From Luteolibacter luteus (GTDB lineage: Bacteria > Verrucomicrobiota > Verrucomicrobiia > Verrucomicrobiales > Akkermansiaceae): 64,000 nucleotides of DNA. Numbering within the stretch: the first letter of the stretch is position 1; each line of letters opens with the position of its first letter. Below are positions 43,395 to 52,443 of the stretch, one piece after another. Below the pieces are notes generated by a model. The model was given only the letters and a program-made list of their open reading frames with translations. It was not told the DNA's origin and ran no database searches. The stretch is from NCBI RefSeq assembly GCF_012913485.1, contig NZ_CP051774.1:5456001-5520000 (forward strand), given 5' to 3'. The position numbers and the translations under genes were made by a program.

Positions 43395-44048
43395 CTACCT
43401 CGGCAGCGTGTCCAGCAGCAGCTTCTTCAACTTGTCCCAGCGGATCGGGTTCCCTTCGAGAAAGGATGAGCGCGCGGCGACCACGGAAATGCTGCCGAAC
43501 CCAGAGGTAAACTCCTCCCTAAGCGCCGCGGAAAGCCCGTAGTTCGGATCAGTTACGGTCAGGATGCGGAGTTCCGGAGCCGCGGTCCGCAGGGCATCCG
43601 CCCATTTTCTAACAAATGCAGACTCGATCTCTCTCGAAGGATCGAAGACTAGCTCGATCGCTCCCATGTCCGCGCTGTCTTCCGTGCGGATGGAGAGATG
43701 AAGTGCCTGCCCCTCCTTGGCTTTCTCTTCACGGATGCGCTGCTTCAGCAAGTTGAGGTGGGCGTGGTGGTGGCGTTCGTCGAGCTTGCGCTGCTGGTCC
43801 TCGGTGAGTCGTTTGGAAAAACGGCTGAAGCGTTCCGGGTCATCCGGTCGCCGGGAGAAATCCACGAGGAGCTTGGTCACATCACCGTGGGCGAGCAAGG
43901 TCCGCAGCTTGGTGGCGAAGGCCTGCGCGAGGTTCAGTGCCCCCGGCGACCAGCCTTCCGCCGTGAGGGTTTCCTCGTGGCCCTTGAAGAGCTCCTTGTG
44001 CCATTCGGGAACGGCGCAGGTGGCAGGCTCGCAGGAAAGGATGAACAT
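43395..44048 (-). CDS. N-formylglutamate amidohydrolase-like protein
   Basis: A 217-residue protein of the N-formylglutamate amidohydrolase (FGase) family. The N-terminal SCEPATCAVPEWHKELF is the counterpart of the family cE.xgn.vP segment, and GWSPGALNLAQAFATKLRT, VTKLLVDFSRRPDDPERFS and the ERHHHAHLNLLKQRI region give the metal-binding histidine/arginine set of the fold. The usual zinc-ligand sequence HxGxxP is altered, so activity is uncertain. It starts with ATG 44048, 68 bases after tamA. It is not in a histidine-degradation cluster, so another amide substrate is possible. Confidence 0.75.
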   Translation of the reverse strand: MFILSCEPATCAVPEWHKELFKGHEETLTAEGWSPGALNLAQAFATKLRTLLAHGDVTKLLVDFSRRPDDPERFSRFSKRLTEDQQRKLDERHHHAHLNLLKQRIREEKAKEGQALHLSIRTEDSADMGAIELVFDPSREIESAFVRKWADALRTAAPELRILTVTDPNYGLSAALREEFTSGFGSISVVAARSSFLEGNPIRWDKLKKLLLDTLPR

Positions 44049-44116
44049 CGCCGGATATTAAACCCCGAACCCCCGCCATGTCGAATCCCGCTTGCCGGTG
44101 CCGTGGATTTCCCGCC

Positions 44117-46180
44117 TCAGAACGCCGTTCCGATCGCGAAATGCCACACGCCCGATGGGTCGCCAGCGTCTTGTGTCAGGCTGTGGCCATACTCTAGGCG
44201 GATGGGGCCGACGGGCAGGTCGATCCGGAGGCCGAGGCCGACCGCGATCTCCGGGGAATCGAAGCTGAAGCCGTCATTGACCGCGGAGAGATGGCCGGCA
44301 TCGACAAAGCCGACGCCCTTCATCGGGCCGAAGAGCGTGTGGACATATTCCACATTCGCCACCCAGTAGGTCTCGCCGCCGAGCGGGTCATTGCTCCGGG
44401 AGCGCGGGCCCAGTTCGTTGAATCGGAAAGACCGCACCGTGTCCGCGCCGCCTGTGAAGAGCCGCAGGTCGATCGGGAATTCGTCCACGCCGGAGGAGGG
44501 GAAAAGCATCCCGATTCGAGCCGCGACATTGACCTGGCTCTTCTTCGGCACGACGGGAATGTAGCCTGCGCCGAGCGTCTCGAACTTCACGTAGTTCGAA
44601 TTGCTATCCGCCGCGATGAAGCCCGCCTCAAGCAGTGCATTCAAGTGGTAGCCGCTCGTCGGAGAGACCGGGTCGTCACGGCGGTCGTAGCCCACGTCCG
44701 CCCGGATGTAGTTGTGAGTGTAGACGGTCTCGCCCAGTTGATCGCGGGGGATGCCGTTGCTATCCACGTTCACGATCGCGGTGCCGATGATCACGCTGGC
44801 GTCGATGTGTTCGCCAAGGTCATCGCGGGAGAACTCCGCGGAGAAGCCCGTTTCGAACTTGTCATAGCCTTCCAGCGAGCGGGTCACCGAATACAGCCGG
44901 AGGCCGAGGTAGGTGTCCGTATCGAAAAGCCAGGGATCGGAAAGCCGGATATCGCCGAGGAAACCCCGCGAGCTGGCTTCCAAGCCGACACCGAAGTTCC
45001 ACAAGTTCCCGAAGAGATTCCGGTCGTGATACTTCACACCGATGATCCCCCCTTCATAGCTGCCGAAGCCGCCATAAACGGAGGCACCCTTCGCCTTTCC
45101 CTCCACCATCTGCAAGGTGGCATCGAGATTGCCGTCGGCATCGGTGGTGTTCTCCACGCGCACGGAAGAGAATGCCCCCGTCGCGAGGATCTTCTTCAGA
45201 CGCTTGTCGAATTCCTCCGCATCGAACCAATCGCCGCGCAGGTCCTCGAATCGCGCGGTCACCCGGTCGACCTTCGTCTTCTGGGTTCCTTTCACGATCA
45301 CCTGATCGAGTTTCTGGCGGGTGCCAAACTTGATGATGAAACGCGGTGTCAGCGTGGCATTGGCCAGCGACGTGTCGCTCAAGATACGGTTCATCTTGAA
45401 GGTCTCGAGCGGATAACCGGTCGCCCGGAAGATGCTCTCCACCTCGCTCCGCAGCGTGGTCAGCAGGTCGGTATTCGCCACCTTGCCGACGTGCGGCGCG
45501 GTTTTCGCCCGCAGGCTCGCCATCAACTCATCCGGAGCTCCGTCGAAGCGCGGCTCACCGAGGTGGTGGAGCTTGCCCGGAGTGATCCGGATCACGAAGG
45601 TCATCTCCGCAGTGCCCGGTGCGATTCCTTCCTTCTCGACCTTCGCCTCGGCACGCCAGTAGCCGCGCGAGCGGAAATCGGCAGTCAGCAGCGAGAGTCC
45701 TTCGGCGACATCGCTTTCCTTGAACGGCGGCTCTTGGCCGGGCCGCAACACCCGTTCCTGTCCGGGCAGCTTGAAGAGCTTCGAAAGGCGGACCTGCTCC
45801 TCTTCCTCGAATCCCGGCACATAGACCGAGCCGATCGAAAGCCGCTGGCCTTCATTCACCACCAGGCGGATCGTGTTGCCGGAGATCACCGGTTTCACAT
45901 CCGGATTCTGAAAGCCCTGGCGCTTCATCAGGGACTCCAGGAGGAAGGCGGCATCGCTCGCGCGGGAGACACTCGGCGGCTTGTTCTTCACGTGGACCAG
46001 CCTGTCTCCCAGCAGGTCCAGCACTTCGCTCTCCTTCATGGAGCTCATGCCTTCCACGCGGATATCCGCCGCGGAGAGGAGGGCCGGAGACAGGAGACTT
46101 GAAGACAGTAGGCAAAAGACCGGAGAAAGCAGGGTTCCGGTCTTCGGTCGGTGGTCTGACAATCTTTTGTCTCTCTTCAT
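44117..46180 (-). CDS. tamA: TamA/BamA-family outer membrane protein
   Basis: A 687-residue Omp85 protein. An N-terminal signal region (hydrophobic core CLLSSSLLSPALLSA) is followed by about three to four POTRA-like domains (IRVEGMSSMKESEVLDLLG, IRLVVNEGQRLSIGSVYVPGFEEEE, VIVKGTQKTKVDRVTARF) and a 16-strand-type barrel in the C-terminal half (YDRRDDPVSPTSGYHLNALLEAGF, RLFTGGADTVRSFRFNELGPR, ending WHFAIGTAF with a C-terminal Phe). It would insert outer membrane proteins together with TamB. Its ATG overlaps the tamB stop by four bases (46177-46180), confirming the pair. Identification as TamA rather than BamA rests on the tamB linkage. Confidence 0.9.
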   Translation of the reverse strand: MKRDKRLSDHRPKTGTLLSPVFCLLSSSLLSPALLSAADIRVEGMSSMKESEVLDLLGDRLVHVKNKPPSVSRASDAAFLLESLMKRQGFQNPDVKPVISGNTIRLVVNEGQRLSIGSVYVPGFEEEEQVRLSKLFKLPGQERVLRPGQEPPFKESDVAEGLSLLTADFRSRGYWRAEAKVEKEGIAPGTAEMTFVIRITPGKLHHLGEPRFDGAPDELMASLRAKTAPHVGKVANTDLLTTLRSEVESIFRATGYPLETFKMNRILSDTSLANATLTPRFIIKFGTRQKLDQVIVKGTQKTKVDRVTARFEDLRGDWFDAEEFDKRLKKILATGAFSSVRVENTTDADGNLDATLQMVEGKAKGASVYGGFGSYEGGIIGVKYHDRNLFGNLWNFGVGLEASSRGFLGDIRLSDPWLFDTDTYLGLRLYSVTRSLEGYDKFETGFSAEFSRDDLGEHIDASVIIGTAIVNVDSNGIPRDQLGETVYTHNYIRADVGYDRRDDPVSPTSGYHLNALLEAGFIAADSNSNYVKFETLGAGYIPVVPKKSQVNVAARIGMLFPSSGVDEFPIDLRLFTGGADTVRSFRFNELGPRSRSNDPLGGETYWVANVEYVHTLFGPMKGVGFVDAGHLSAVNDGFSFDSPEIAVGLGLRIDLPVGPIRLEYGHSLTQDAGDPSGVWHFAIGTAF

Positions 46181-49100
46181 TTGAAGCGGATCACGAAGGC
46201 GCCGAGGACGCGGGTGTTGCTCTGCTTGTCCACGGACCCGCTGACAAACCAGCGGTCATGCAGCTCGATCGTGGCGGAATTCAAGCGCTTGCCGGTGAGC
46301 GGATCATCCTCGCCGATGCGGACATCGACGCGATTGACCACTTCCATCACCTTTGCCACCTGCTCGGCAAAGGGCAGCCGGCCCTTCCGCCACTCTTCCA
46401 CCAGAAGCTGGGCTGCTTTCATCGTGGCGGCTTGTCCTCCCTCAAGGCCATCCGAAGTCGTGCCGGTGGCCAGCAAGGTCATGATCTCGGACTCCGGCAG
46501 CGGCGGGTCGGAGGTCAGCGCGGTCTTCGGTGCATTCACCGGACCATAGAAGAAAACATTCACCTCATAACGGCCGATCGTCGAGGTGCCGCGGATGTTG
46601 AGCTCCGGATTCAGACCACCCGCGGGAGTGAATGTCACTGCCCCGTTGTCCACCCGCAGCGTGCTGAAGGGCAGGCGCGCCGTGGCATCGCCGACGATCG
46701 CATTTCCCTGCGGTTGGATATTTCCGAGCGTCCCGCCGAAGCGGACATCCGCCACTGCGGTGCCGTTCGCCAGGTTACCGCGTATAAGAAGCGGATCCCG
46801 CGTCCGGACCCGCACGTCCAGGGTCCAATTCCGGTAGGGCTCCGGGAGTTCGGCGGATTTTTCGTCGGGATCGATCGCGGGAAGCGAGGGGCGTGAGGGA
46901 GCGGTGAAAGGGACGCGCACCGGCAGGATCTCGAAGTCGCGATAATACAGGCTATCCACAATCTCTACCGTGCCCGAAATGCCGGCCTGCTGGAGATCGC
47001 CGCGGATATCGAGATTGGCATCGGCACGGACGATCATTGATTCGTCCCTCTTGAGTGGCAGAGACACCCCGCGCAGGGAATAGTCCAAGGTCGGTTTCGC
47101 GGCATCCGCCAGACTGGTCCTGCCGCTGCCAGTCAGCGTGCCGCCTCCCATTTCCATCGAGAGAAGATCCAGCCGGGCCTCCTTGCCCTCCAGCTTTACC
47201 AGCGCCTTGCCATTGGTGATCGGTGGCACCTCGGAGTCCTTCAAGGCAAAGGCGGCGTCGGCGAGCCGTAGCTCACCGGCAAGTTCGGGAGATCCCACCT
47301 TGCCGCCGACGCTGACGAAGCCTTCGAGATTGCCCGCCAGCGTCTGAGCATTCGGCACCATCTTCTGGAAGATACCGAGCTCTAGCCTCGGGATATTCGC
47401 GCGGGCTTGGATCGGTTCTTCCAGGACCATGCCGGGATTCTCCGCCCACTCGCCGGGCTTGAAGGGCATCTTTCCGGAAAGCGTCACCGCCGGGTACGAT
47501 GCGGGCCGTAATTCGCCCTGTAGCACCAGGTTTCCATCCGCCCCGTCCAAGCTCAGTGTGGCATCGGTCACGGGCACATCCGGCTGGTCAGGAACGGTGA
47601 GACCCTTCAACTGCACTTCGAAATCGAGCTTCGGGGCAGCGGGCGTGCCGGTGATTACCAGATTCACGCGTCCGCTTCCGGAGGCGAGCGGCGACTTCTT
47701 TTCCGGCAGCCATGCGGCGAGGCGCGCATTGTCGATCCACTCGGACTCCAGGAAGACACTGATCGGCTCCGTCTGCTTGAGGAAAGCTTTCACATCACCG
47801 GGATTCTCCGGCACGGGGATCTCTGCGCGCCCGCCTACCAGACGGGTCTGGCCGTCCTTCCACTCGATCTTGGTGAGTTTCAGCAGTTTGTTCGCCAGCG
47901 CGGCTTCCGCTTCGATCGTCTGCCCATCGGAAATAGCGGTGAGGCTGCTGAGGTTCACCTCCTGCGGCCAGTTGTAGTCACCCTTGGTTCGCACGATCAG
48001 CGGCGGCACGTCCTTGCGAACCCACTCGAAAGAGGCCAGGTCGAAGGTTCCTTTATGAGGCTGTGCGGCGAAGCTGCCGCTGCCTTTCCAAGTTGCGGTG
48101 ACATTCATCCCGGTGGGCAGGGTGACGCCGGCCGCGGCGGCCCACGGGGCCAGCTTCTCCGGCCGCAGGGCTTCGATGGTGGCGCTGCCCTCATAAAGCT
48201 TCGCCGTCAGATCGAGCGCGTAGATCGCACGCAGGCCATCGGTGCCCAGAGTGCCATTGAGCTTCCCATCCGGAGTCCACTTGACCTCGCCGGCAAGAGC
48301 CGGTGCCTCGGTCTCTGGAGCGAGCAGCCAGCGGGCGTCGGCCGAGCGGATGCCCTCCTTTCCTGAGTCCACCTTCGCATCGAGCGTCAGGGTGGAAGCG
48401 GGCAGGGGAGGGGCTTCGGCGGGCGCAAACTTGAAGCGCTCCTTCAGCGCCGAGAAGAGCGGCTGCACGCGCGGCACGGCGGCCTTCGCTGTCGCCTCGA
48501 AATCCGTCCATGCTCCATTCGCCAGATCGCGCCAGACGAGATTCGCTTCGCCGCTGACTTCGGAATCCAGAGCTGCCAAGGTCCATGTCGCCTTGCCATT
48601 GCTCCCATTCTTGCTGGCCTCCAGCTTGAGAGAGGGGACCTGCCAGTCTTCGTAGACGACATCGCTCACCTCGGCCTTGGCGCTGGCCTGCCATTGCTCG
48701 GGTGTCTTGTCGAAGCCGGCGAAATCCGCCTCGAAGGCGCGGACCGTGACCTCGGCGGGCAGGCCGAGCGCCAGGTTCTTCACTGCCTCATGCACCGGCA
48801 AAGGGTCGCCTTCCATCCGCAGCTTGGCGGAGTTCAGGGTGCCCTCAAGGATCAGGCGGGAATCCTCCACGTTGACAATCCCGGTTGCGGAGAGTCCTCC
48901 GCTCTCGGGCATGTTCAGCCGCAGTTCCCGCACGCCCAGTCGCGGGGTCAGGTCGAATTGATTTACCGAGAGCTCTTCCTCGGTCCAGTGGATGACCGTC
49001 TCTTGGGCGGCAAAGGCATAACCCTCCCCGGCGGCCAGCGCTCCGAGTTTCAGGCGGAAATCACTGCTGCCCGCCGCATGGGTGAAGCCGCTTGTGTCGA

Positions 49101-49629
49101 GAGTCACAAGGTTCTCTTCGCCCCGAACCAACCGGAAGCGGAAATCAGCCGCGCTCAGGTCCATCGGCAGCAGGATCCGGCGCACCTTCCGCAGGGTTTC
49201 CGGGAGACCATCGGGATCGAATGGCTTTTCCGGCTCATTCGGATCCTTTGGCGGAGCGGCGGCGAGGTCGATCACCGCATCGACGCTGCTAACGGCGACG
49301 CCTTCGATCTCCCCGCGAATGACCCGGCTGACCTTGTAGAGCGGGCCGGCAGAGCCGATCTCCAGCTTGCGGATCACTCCACCGCTCAGCTTCAGCTTCT
49401 CCACCCGGATGCCGCTCAAAAGGGTTCCCTTCAGCTCGAACTCGGCCTTCATGTCGGCCTTTTCGAGCGAATTTCTCAGCCCGATCCCGCCAAGCCAGCG
49501 CCATCCCGGGCCGTTCAGCCACGCGAGAGCGGCGATAAAAAGGAGGAATAGTACTCCCAGAACCTTCCTCCAGCGGCGTCGGCGCGGACGCTTCTTCTTC
49601 TCCTCGGTGACTTGCTCCTCGCTACTCAT
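46177..49629 (-). CDS. tamB: TamB family translocation/assembly protein (DUF490)
   Basis: An 1150-residue inner-membrane-anchored periplasmic protein. A basic N-terminus (KKRPRRRRWRK) precedes one membrane segment (VLGVLFLLFIAALAWLNG, residues about 23-40). The rest is long repetitive beta structure typical of TamB and other AsmA-like bridge proteins, and the C-terminal ~300 residues match DUF490: RVRTRDPLLIRGNLANGTAVADV, NGAVTFTPAGGLNPELNIRGTSTI, and the end ESEIMTLLATGTTSDGLEG...RVLGAFVIRFK. With the outer membrane TamA partner downstream, it probably helps transport phospholipids or assemble outer membrane proteins. It is the first gene of the tamB-tamA operon and divergent from the K+ channel gene. 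Confidence 0.93.
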   Translation of the reverse strand: MSSEEQVTEEKKKRPRRRRWRKVLGVLFLLFIAALAWLNGPGWRWLGGIGLRNSLEKADMKAEFELKGTLLSGIRVEKLKLSGGVIRKLEIGSAGPLYKVSRVIRGEIEGVAVSSVDAVIDLAAAPPKDPNEPEKPFDPDGLPETLRKVRRILLPMDLSAADFRFRLVRGEENLVTLDTSGFTHAAGSSDFRLKLGALAAGEGYAFAAQETVIHWTEEELSVNQFDLTPRLGVRELRLNMPESGGLSATGIVNVEDSRLILEGTLNSAKLRMEGDPLPVHEAVKNLALGLPAEVTVRAFEADFAGFDKTPEQWQASAKAEVSDVVYEDWQVPSLKLEASKNGSNGKATWTLAALDSEVSGEANLVWRDLANGAWTDFEATAKAAVPRVQPLFSALKERFKFAPAEAPPLPASTLTLDAKVDSGKEGIRSADARWLLAPETEAPALAGEVKWTPDGKLNGTLGTDGLRAIYALDLTAKLYEGSATIEALRPEKLAPWAAAAGVTLPTGMNVTATWKGSGSFAAQPHKGTFDLASFEWVRKDVPPLIVRTKGDYNWPQEVNLSSLTAISDGQTIEAEAALANKLLKLTKIEWKDGQTRLVGGRAEIPVPENPGDVKAFLKQTEPISVFLESEWIDNARLAAWLPEKKSPLASGSGRVNLVITGTPAAPKLDFEVQLKGLTVPDQPDVPVTDATLSLDGADGNLVLQGELRPASYPAVTLSGKMPFKPGEWAENPGMVLEEPIQARANIPRLELGIFQKMVPNAQTLAGNLEGFVSVGGKVGSPELAGELRLADAAFALKDSEVPPITNGKALVKLEGKEARLDLLSMEMGGGTLTGSGRTSLADAAKPTLDYSLRGVSLPLKRDESMIVRADANLDIRGDLQQAGISGTVEIVDSLYYRDFEILPVRVPFTAPSRPSLPAIDPDEKSAELPEPYRNWTLDVRVRTRDPLLIRGNLANGTAVADVRFGGTLGNIQPQGNAIVGDATARLPFSTLRVDNGAVTFTPAGGLNPELNIRGTSTIGRYEVNVFFYGPVNAPKTALTSDPPLPESEIMTLLATGTTSDGLEGGQAATMKAAQLLVEEWRKGRLPFAEQVAKVMEVVNRVDVRIGEDDPLTGKRLNSATIELHDRWFVSGSVDKQSNTRVLGAFVIRFK

Positions 49630-49728
49630 CGGTTTTCAAGCGCGCTCTTTCCTCGTTGCTGATGGCGTCCCGGTCAACGATTGCTCTTCCTGCGTGCCAT
49701 TTCTCTAACTTTGCTTCAAGCTGGGACT

Positions 49729-50550
49729 ATGCCTGATTCTCAAGCCGGACCTATATCCCGCCGCGACCAATGGCGCGAGATCATCTTTGAGGCGGAGACT
49801 CCCGCAGGCCGGCGCTTTGATACCATCTTGCTCTCGCTCATCGCCTTGAGCGTGCTGGCGGTGATTCTGGAAAGTGTCCCGGAGATTTCGGCGAAACACG
49901 GTCGCTTCCTGCATGCCTTGGAGTGGGGCTTCACCATCCTTTTCTCGATCGAGTTCATCGTCCGTCTCTGCGTGGTGCGGCATCCCATGCACTATGCCCG
50001 GAGTTTCTACGGATTGGTCGATCTCCTCTCGGTGTTGCCGAGCTACCTGATGCTCGTCATGCCCGGAATGCAGGCCCTTCAGGTAATCCGGGTGCTGCGC
50101 ATGATGCGGATGTTCCGGATTTTCAAAATGGTGCGCCACGTGAATGGGGCGGAGCTGCTGCTTCACGCGCTTTACGCCAGCCGGGCAAAGGTGACCGTAT
50201 TCTTCTCCTTCATGCTGGCCATCACCCTGATCGCAGGGACCCTGATGTACCTGATCGAGGGACCGGAAAGCGGCTTCACCAGCATCCCGACCTCCATTTA
50301 CTGGGCGGTGGTCACGATCACCACCCTCGGTTTCGGGGACATCACCCCGAACTCGCCGCTGGGGCGGCTGCTGACGTCCGTGCTGGTCCTCACCGGCTAC
50401 GCGATCATCGCAGTGCCCACGGGAATCGTCACTTCAGAGCTCTCCAAGCTGGGTGGGGATGACACTTCCGACGCCTGCCCTTCCTGCGGCGTCCACGGGC
50501 ACCTGCCGGACGCCCGTTTTTGCCGGCGCTGCGGGGCTCCGATGGCCTGA
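49729..50550 (+). CDS. Voltage-gated-type K+ channel with C-terminal zinc ribbon
   Basis: A 273-residue six-segment channel. Voltage-sensor segment S4 is LQVIRVLRMMRMFRIFKMVRH with arginines at third positions; the pore has the filter TITTLGFGDITP (TLGFGD at 199-204, a variant of TVGYGD) before S6 (LLTSVLVLTGYAIIAVPTGIV). The C-terminal 25 residues form a zinc ribbon, C250-x2-C253 and C265-x2-C268 (CPSCG...FCRRCGAPM). ATG 49729 is used; the frame is open 16 codons further up. A soluble ribbon after S6 is known in some bacterial channels, with unknown ligand. It is divergent from tamB. Confidence 0.92.
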   Translation: MPDSQAGPISRRDQWREIIFEAETPAGRRFDTILLSLIALSVLAVILESVPEISAKHGRFLHALEWGFTILFSIEFIVRLCVVRHPMHYARSFYGLVDLLSVLPSYLMLVMPGMQALQVIRVLRMMRMFRIFKMVRHVNGAELLLHALYASRAKVTVFFSFMLAITLIAGTLMYLIEGPESGFTSIPTSIYWAVVTITTLGFGDITPNSPLGRLLTSVLVLTGYAIIAVPTGIVTSELSKLGGDDTSDACPSCGVHGHLPDARFCRRCGAPMA

Positions 50551-50738
50551 GAAATCCCCGATTCCGCAAGGTCGGGACACCGCATCGTCAATACCTCGTG
50601 CCTACCCGCGGAGGAATCCTCAGCGATGTTCGGTCGGCAGGTTGACAAAGGGGGAGCGGCTTGACCAATGTGCGACCGCCGAGTTGTGCACAATGCCATC
50701 CCGGCAGACGAATCGTTTTCCCAAAGGCCCGAAAACCC

Positions 50739-52388
50739 GTGTTCTCTAACGAAGACTACTTGGCCGACCTGCTCGTGGAGGCAGGCGCGGTGTCACCCGA
50801 TAGTGTCGATCAGGCCCGTCGCAAAGGCGGTTCCGTGATCGAAAAGTTGCTTAGCGATACCGATCTCTCGGAGAGCACGGTTGCCGCCGTTCTTGCCCAA
50901 AATGCCGGGATCGATGCGATCGATCTGGCGGAAATGGCGATTCCTCCCCAAGTGGCGGACCAAATCCCGGACGATATCGCCCGCCGCTACAAGGCGATCC
51001 CGGTCGCGGACGACGGCATCTATCTTACGGTCGCGGTCGCTGACCCTTTCAATTTCGAGACGATGGACAGCCTGCCCCACGTGCTGGGTCGGGAGGTGAA
51101 CTTCGTCTGTGCGCCGGCGAATGCGGTGCAGATGTTCCTGAAGCAATTCTACGGGGCTACCGATTCGAGCTCGATGGACGTTACCGGCGGCCACGACGTG
51201 GAATCCTCCGATAGCGATGCCCCGATCATCCGCCTCGTCCAGAACATGCTGGTGGAGGGGATGAAGATCCGCTGCTCCGACATTCACATCGAGCCGCTGG
51301 AGACTTCCGTCCGGGTCCGCTACCGCATCGACGGCAAGCTGGTCGAGGTGGACAATCACCCGAAAAAACTGCTTCCCGCCATCGTCGCCCGTCTGAAGGT
51401 GATGAGCGGCACCATGTCGATCGCCGAAAAGCGCCTGCCGCAGGACGGACGTATCCAGGTGAAGGCCGGTGACAAGGAGGTCGACCTTCGTGTTTCCTCC
51501 GTGCCTTCGAACCACGGCGAATCGATCGTCATGCGTATTCTCGACAAGTCGGCCCTTGTGCTCGGCTTGCCGGAGCTTGGTTTCTTCTCGGATGACCAGG
51601 CGAACTTCGAGAACCTGATCGGCCTGCCGGACGGCATCATCCTGGTGACGGGCCCCACGGGTTCGGGTAAGACCACCACGCTCTACGCCTGTCTCAACGT
51701 CATCAACAAGCCGGACAAGAAGATCATCACCGTGGAAGACCCGGTGGAATACGAGCTTCCCGGCATCAACCAAGTGATGGTGAAGACGGACATCGGCATG
51801 ACCTTCGCGGCGGCGCTCCGCGCCATGCTCCGTCAGGCGCCGAACATCATCATGATCGGGGAAATTCGTGACGCGGAGACGGCGAATATCGCCATCAACG
51901 CATCGCTCACCGGTCACTTGGTGCTTTCCACGCTCCACACGAACGACGCGCCTTCCGCCGTCGCCCGTCTCGCGGATATCGGCATCAAGCGCTTCCTGAT
52001 CGCTTCGGCCGTCCGCGCCGTGCTCGCCCAGCGTTTGGTCCGCAAGCTTTGCCCGGTCTGCAAGCAGCCCCACGAGCTCACCGACAAGGAAGCACGTGCG
52101 CTCCGTTTCGACACCTCGCGTGGCGACAGCTCGCAGGTCATGGGCCCGAACGGTTGCGAAAAGTGCCGCCAGGGTGGCTACCGCGGTCGTCTCGGCCTCT
52201 TCGAGCTCTTCAAGATCGACGACGAGGTGCGCCACATGATCAACGAAAACCTGACATCCAGCCAGCTCCGCCGCCGTGCGCGCGAACTGGGGATGCGCAC
52301 GCTCCGCGATGACGGTATCCGCAAGGTGCTCGCCGGTCTGACTTCCGCAGACGAAGTCATCCACGTGACGATGTCCGACTTCGATTGA
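50739..52388 (+). CDS. gspE: Type II secretion/type IV pilus assembly ATPase, copy 1
   Basis: A 549-residue GspE/PilB ATPase powering pseudopilus or pilus assembly at the inner membrane. The N-terminal GspE-II domain (residues about 1-155) is followed by the N2 segment CSDIHIEPLETSVRVRYRIDG, Walker A GPTGSGKTT (305-313), the Asp box TVEDPVEYELPGINQVMVK, Walker B IIMIGEIRD, the His box TGHLVLSTLHTNDAP, and a zinc-like pair CPVC...CEKC. I chose the GTG at 50739 (MFSNEDYLADLLVEAG), because the upstream TTG adds residues unlike the family. It is the first gene of a four-gene cluster with gspE copy 2, gspF and gspG. Confidence 0.92.
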   Translation: MFSNEDYLADLLVEAGAVSPDSVDQARRKGGSVIEKLLSDTDLSESTVAAVLAQNAGIDAIDLAEMAIPPQVADQIPDDIARRYKAIPVADDGIYLTVAVADPFNFETMDSLPHVLGREVNFVCAPANAVQMFLKQFYGATDSSSMDVTGGHDVESSDSDAPIIRLVQNMLVEGMKIRCSDIHIEPLETSVRVRYRIDGKLVEVDNHPKKLLPAIVARLKVMSGTMSIAEKRLPQDGRIQVKAGDKEVDLRVSSVPSNHGESIVMRILDKSALVLGLPELGFFSDDQANFENLIGLPDGIILVTGPTGSGKTTTLYACLNVINKPDKKIITVEDPVEYELPGINQVMVKTDIGMTFAAALRAMLRQAPNIIMIGEIRDAETANIAINASLTGHLVLSTLHTNDAPSAVARLADIGIKRFLIASAVRAVLAQRLVRKLCPVCKQPHELTDKEARALRFDTSRGDSSQVMGPNGCEKCRQGGYRGRLGLFELFKIDDEVRHMINENLTSSQLRRRARELGMRTLRDDGIRKVLAGLTSADEVIHVTMSDFD

Positions 52389-52443
52389 TCCGCGGACGCC
52401 CTACCCACCGAATTCTTATTTCCGATTCTTTAAAACCCGATCC

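Noticed and set aside
50793..52364. 523-codon open frame antisense to gspE copy 1
   Set aside because: Shadow of the GspE frame; repetitive charged sequence with no motif.
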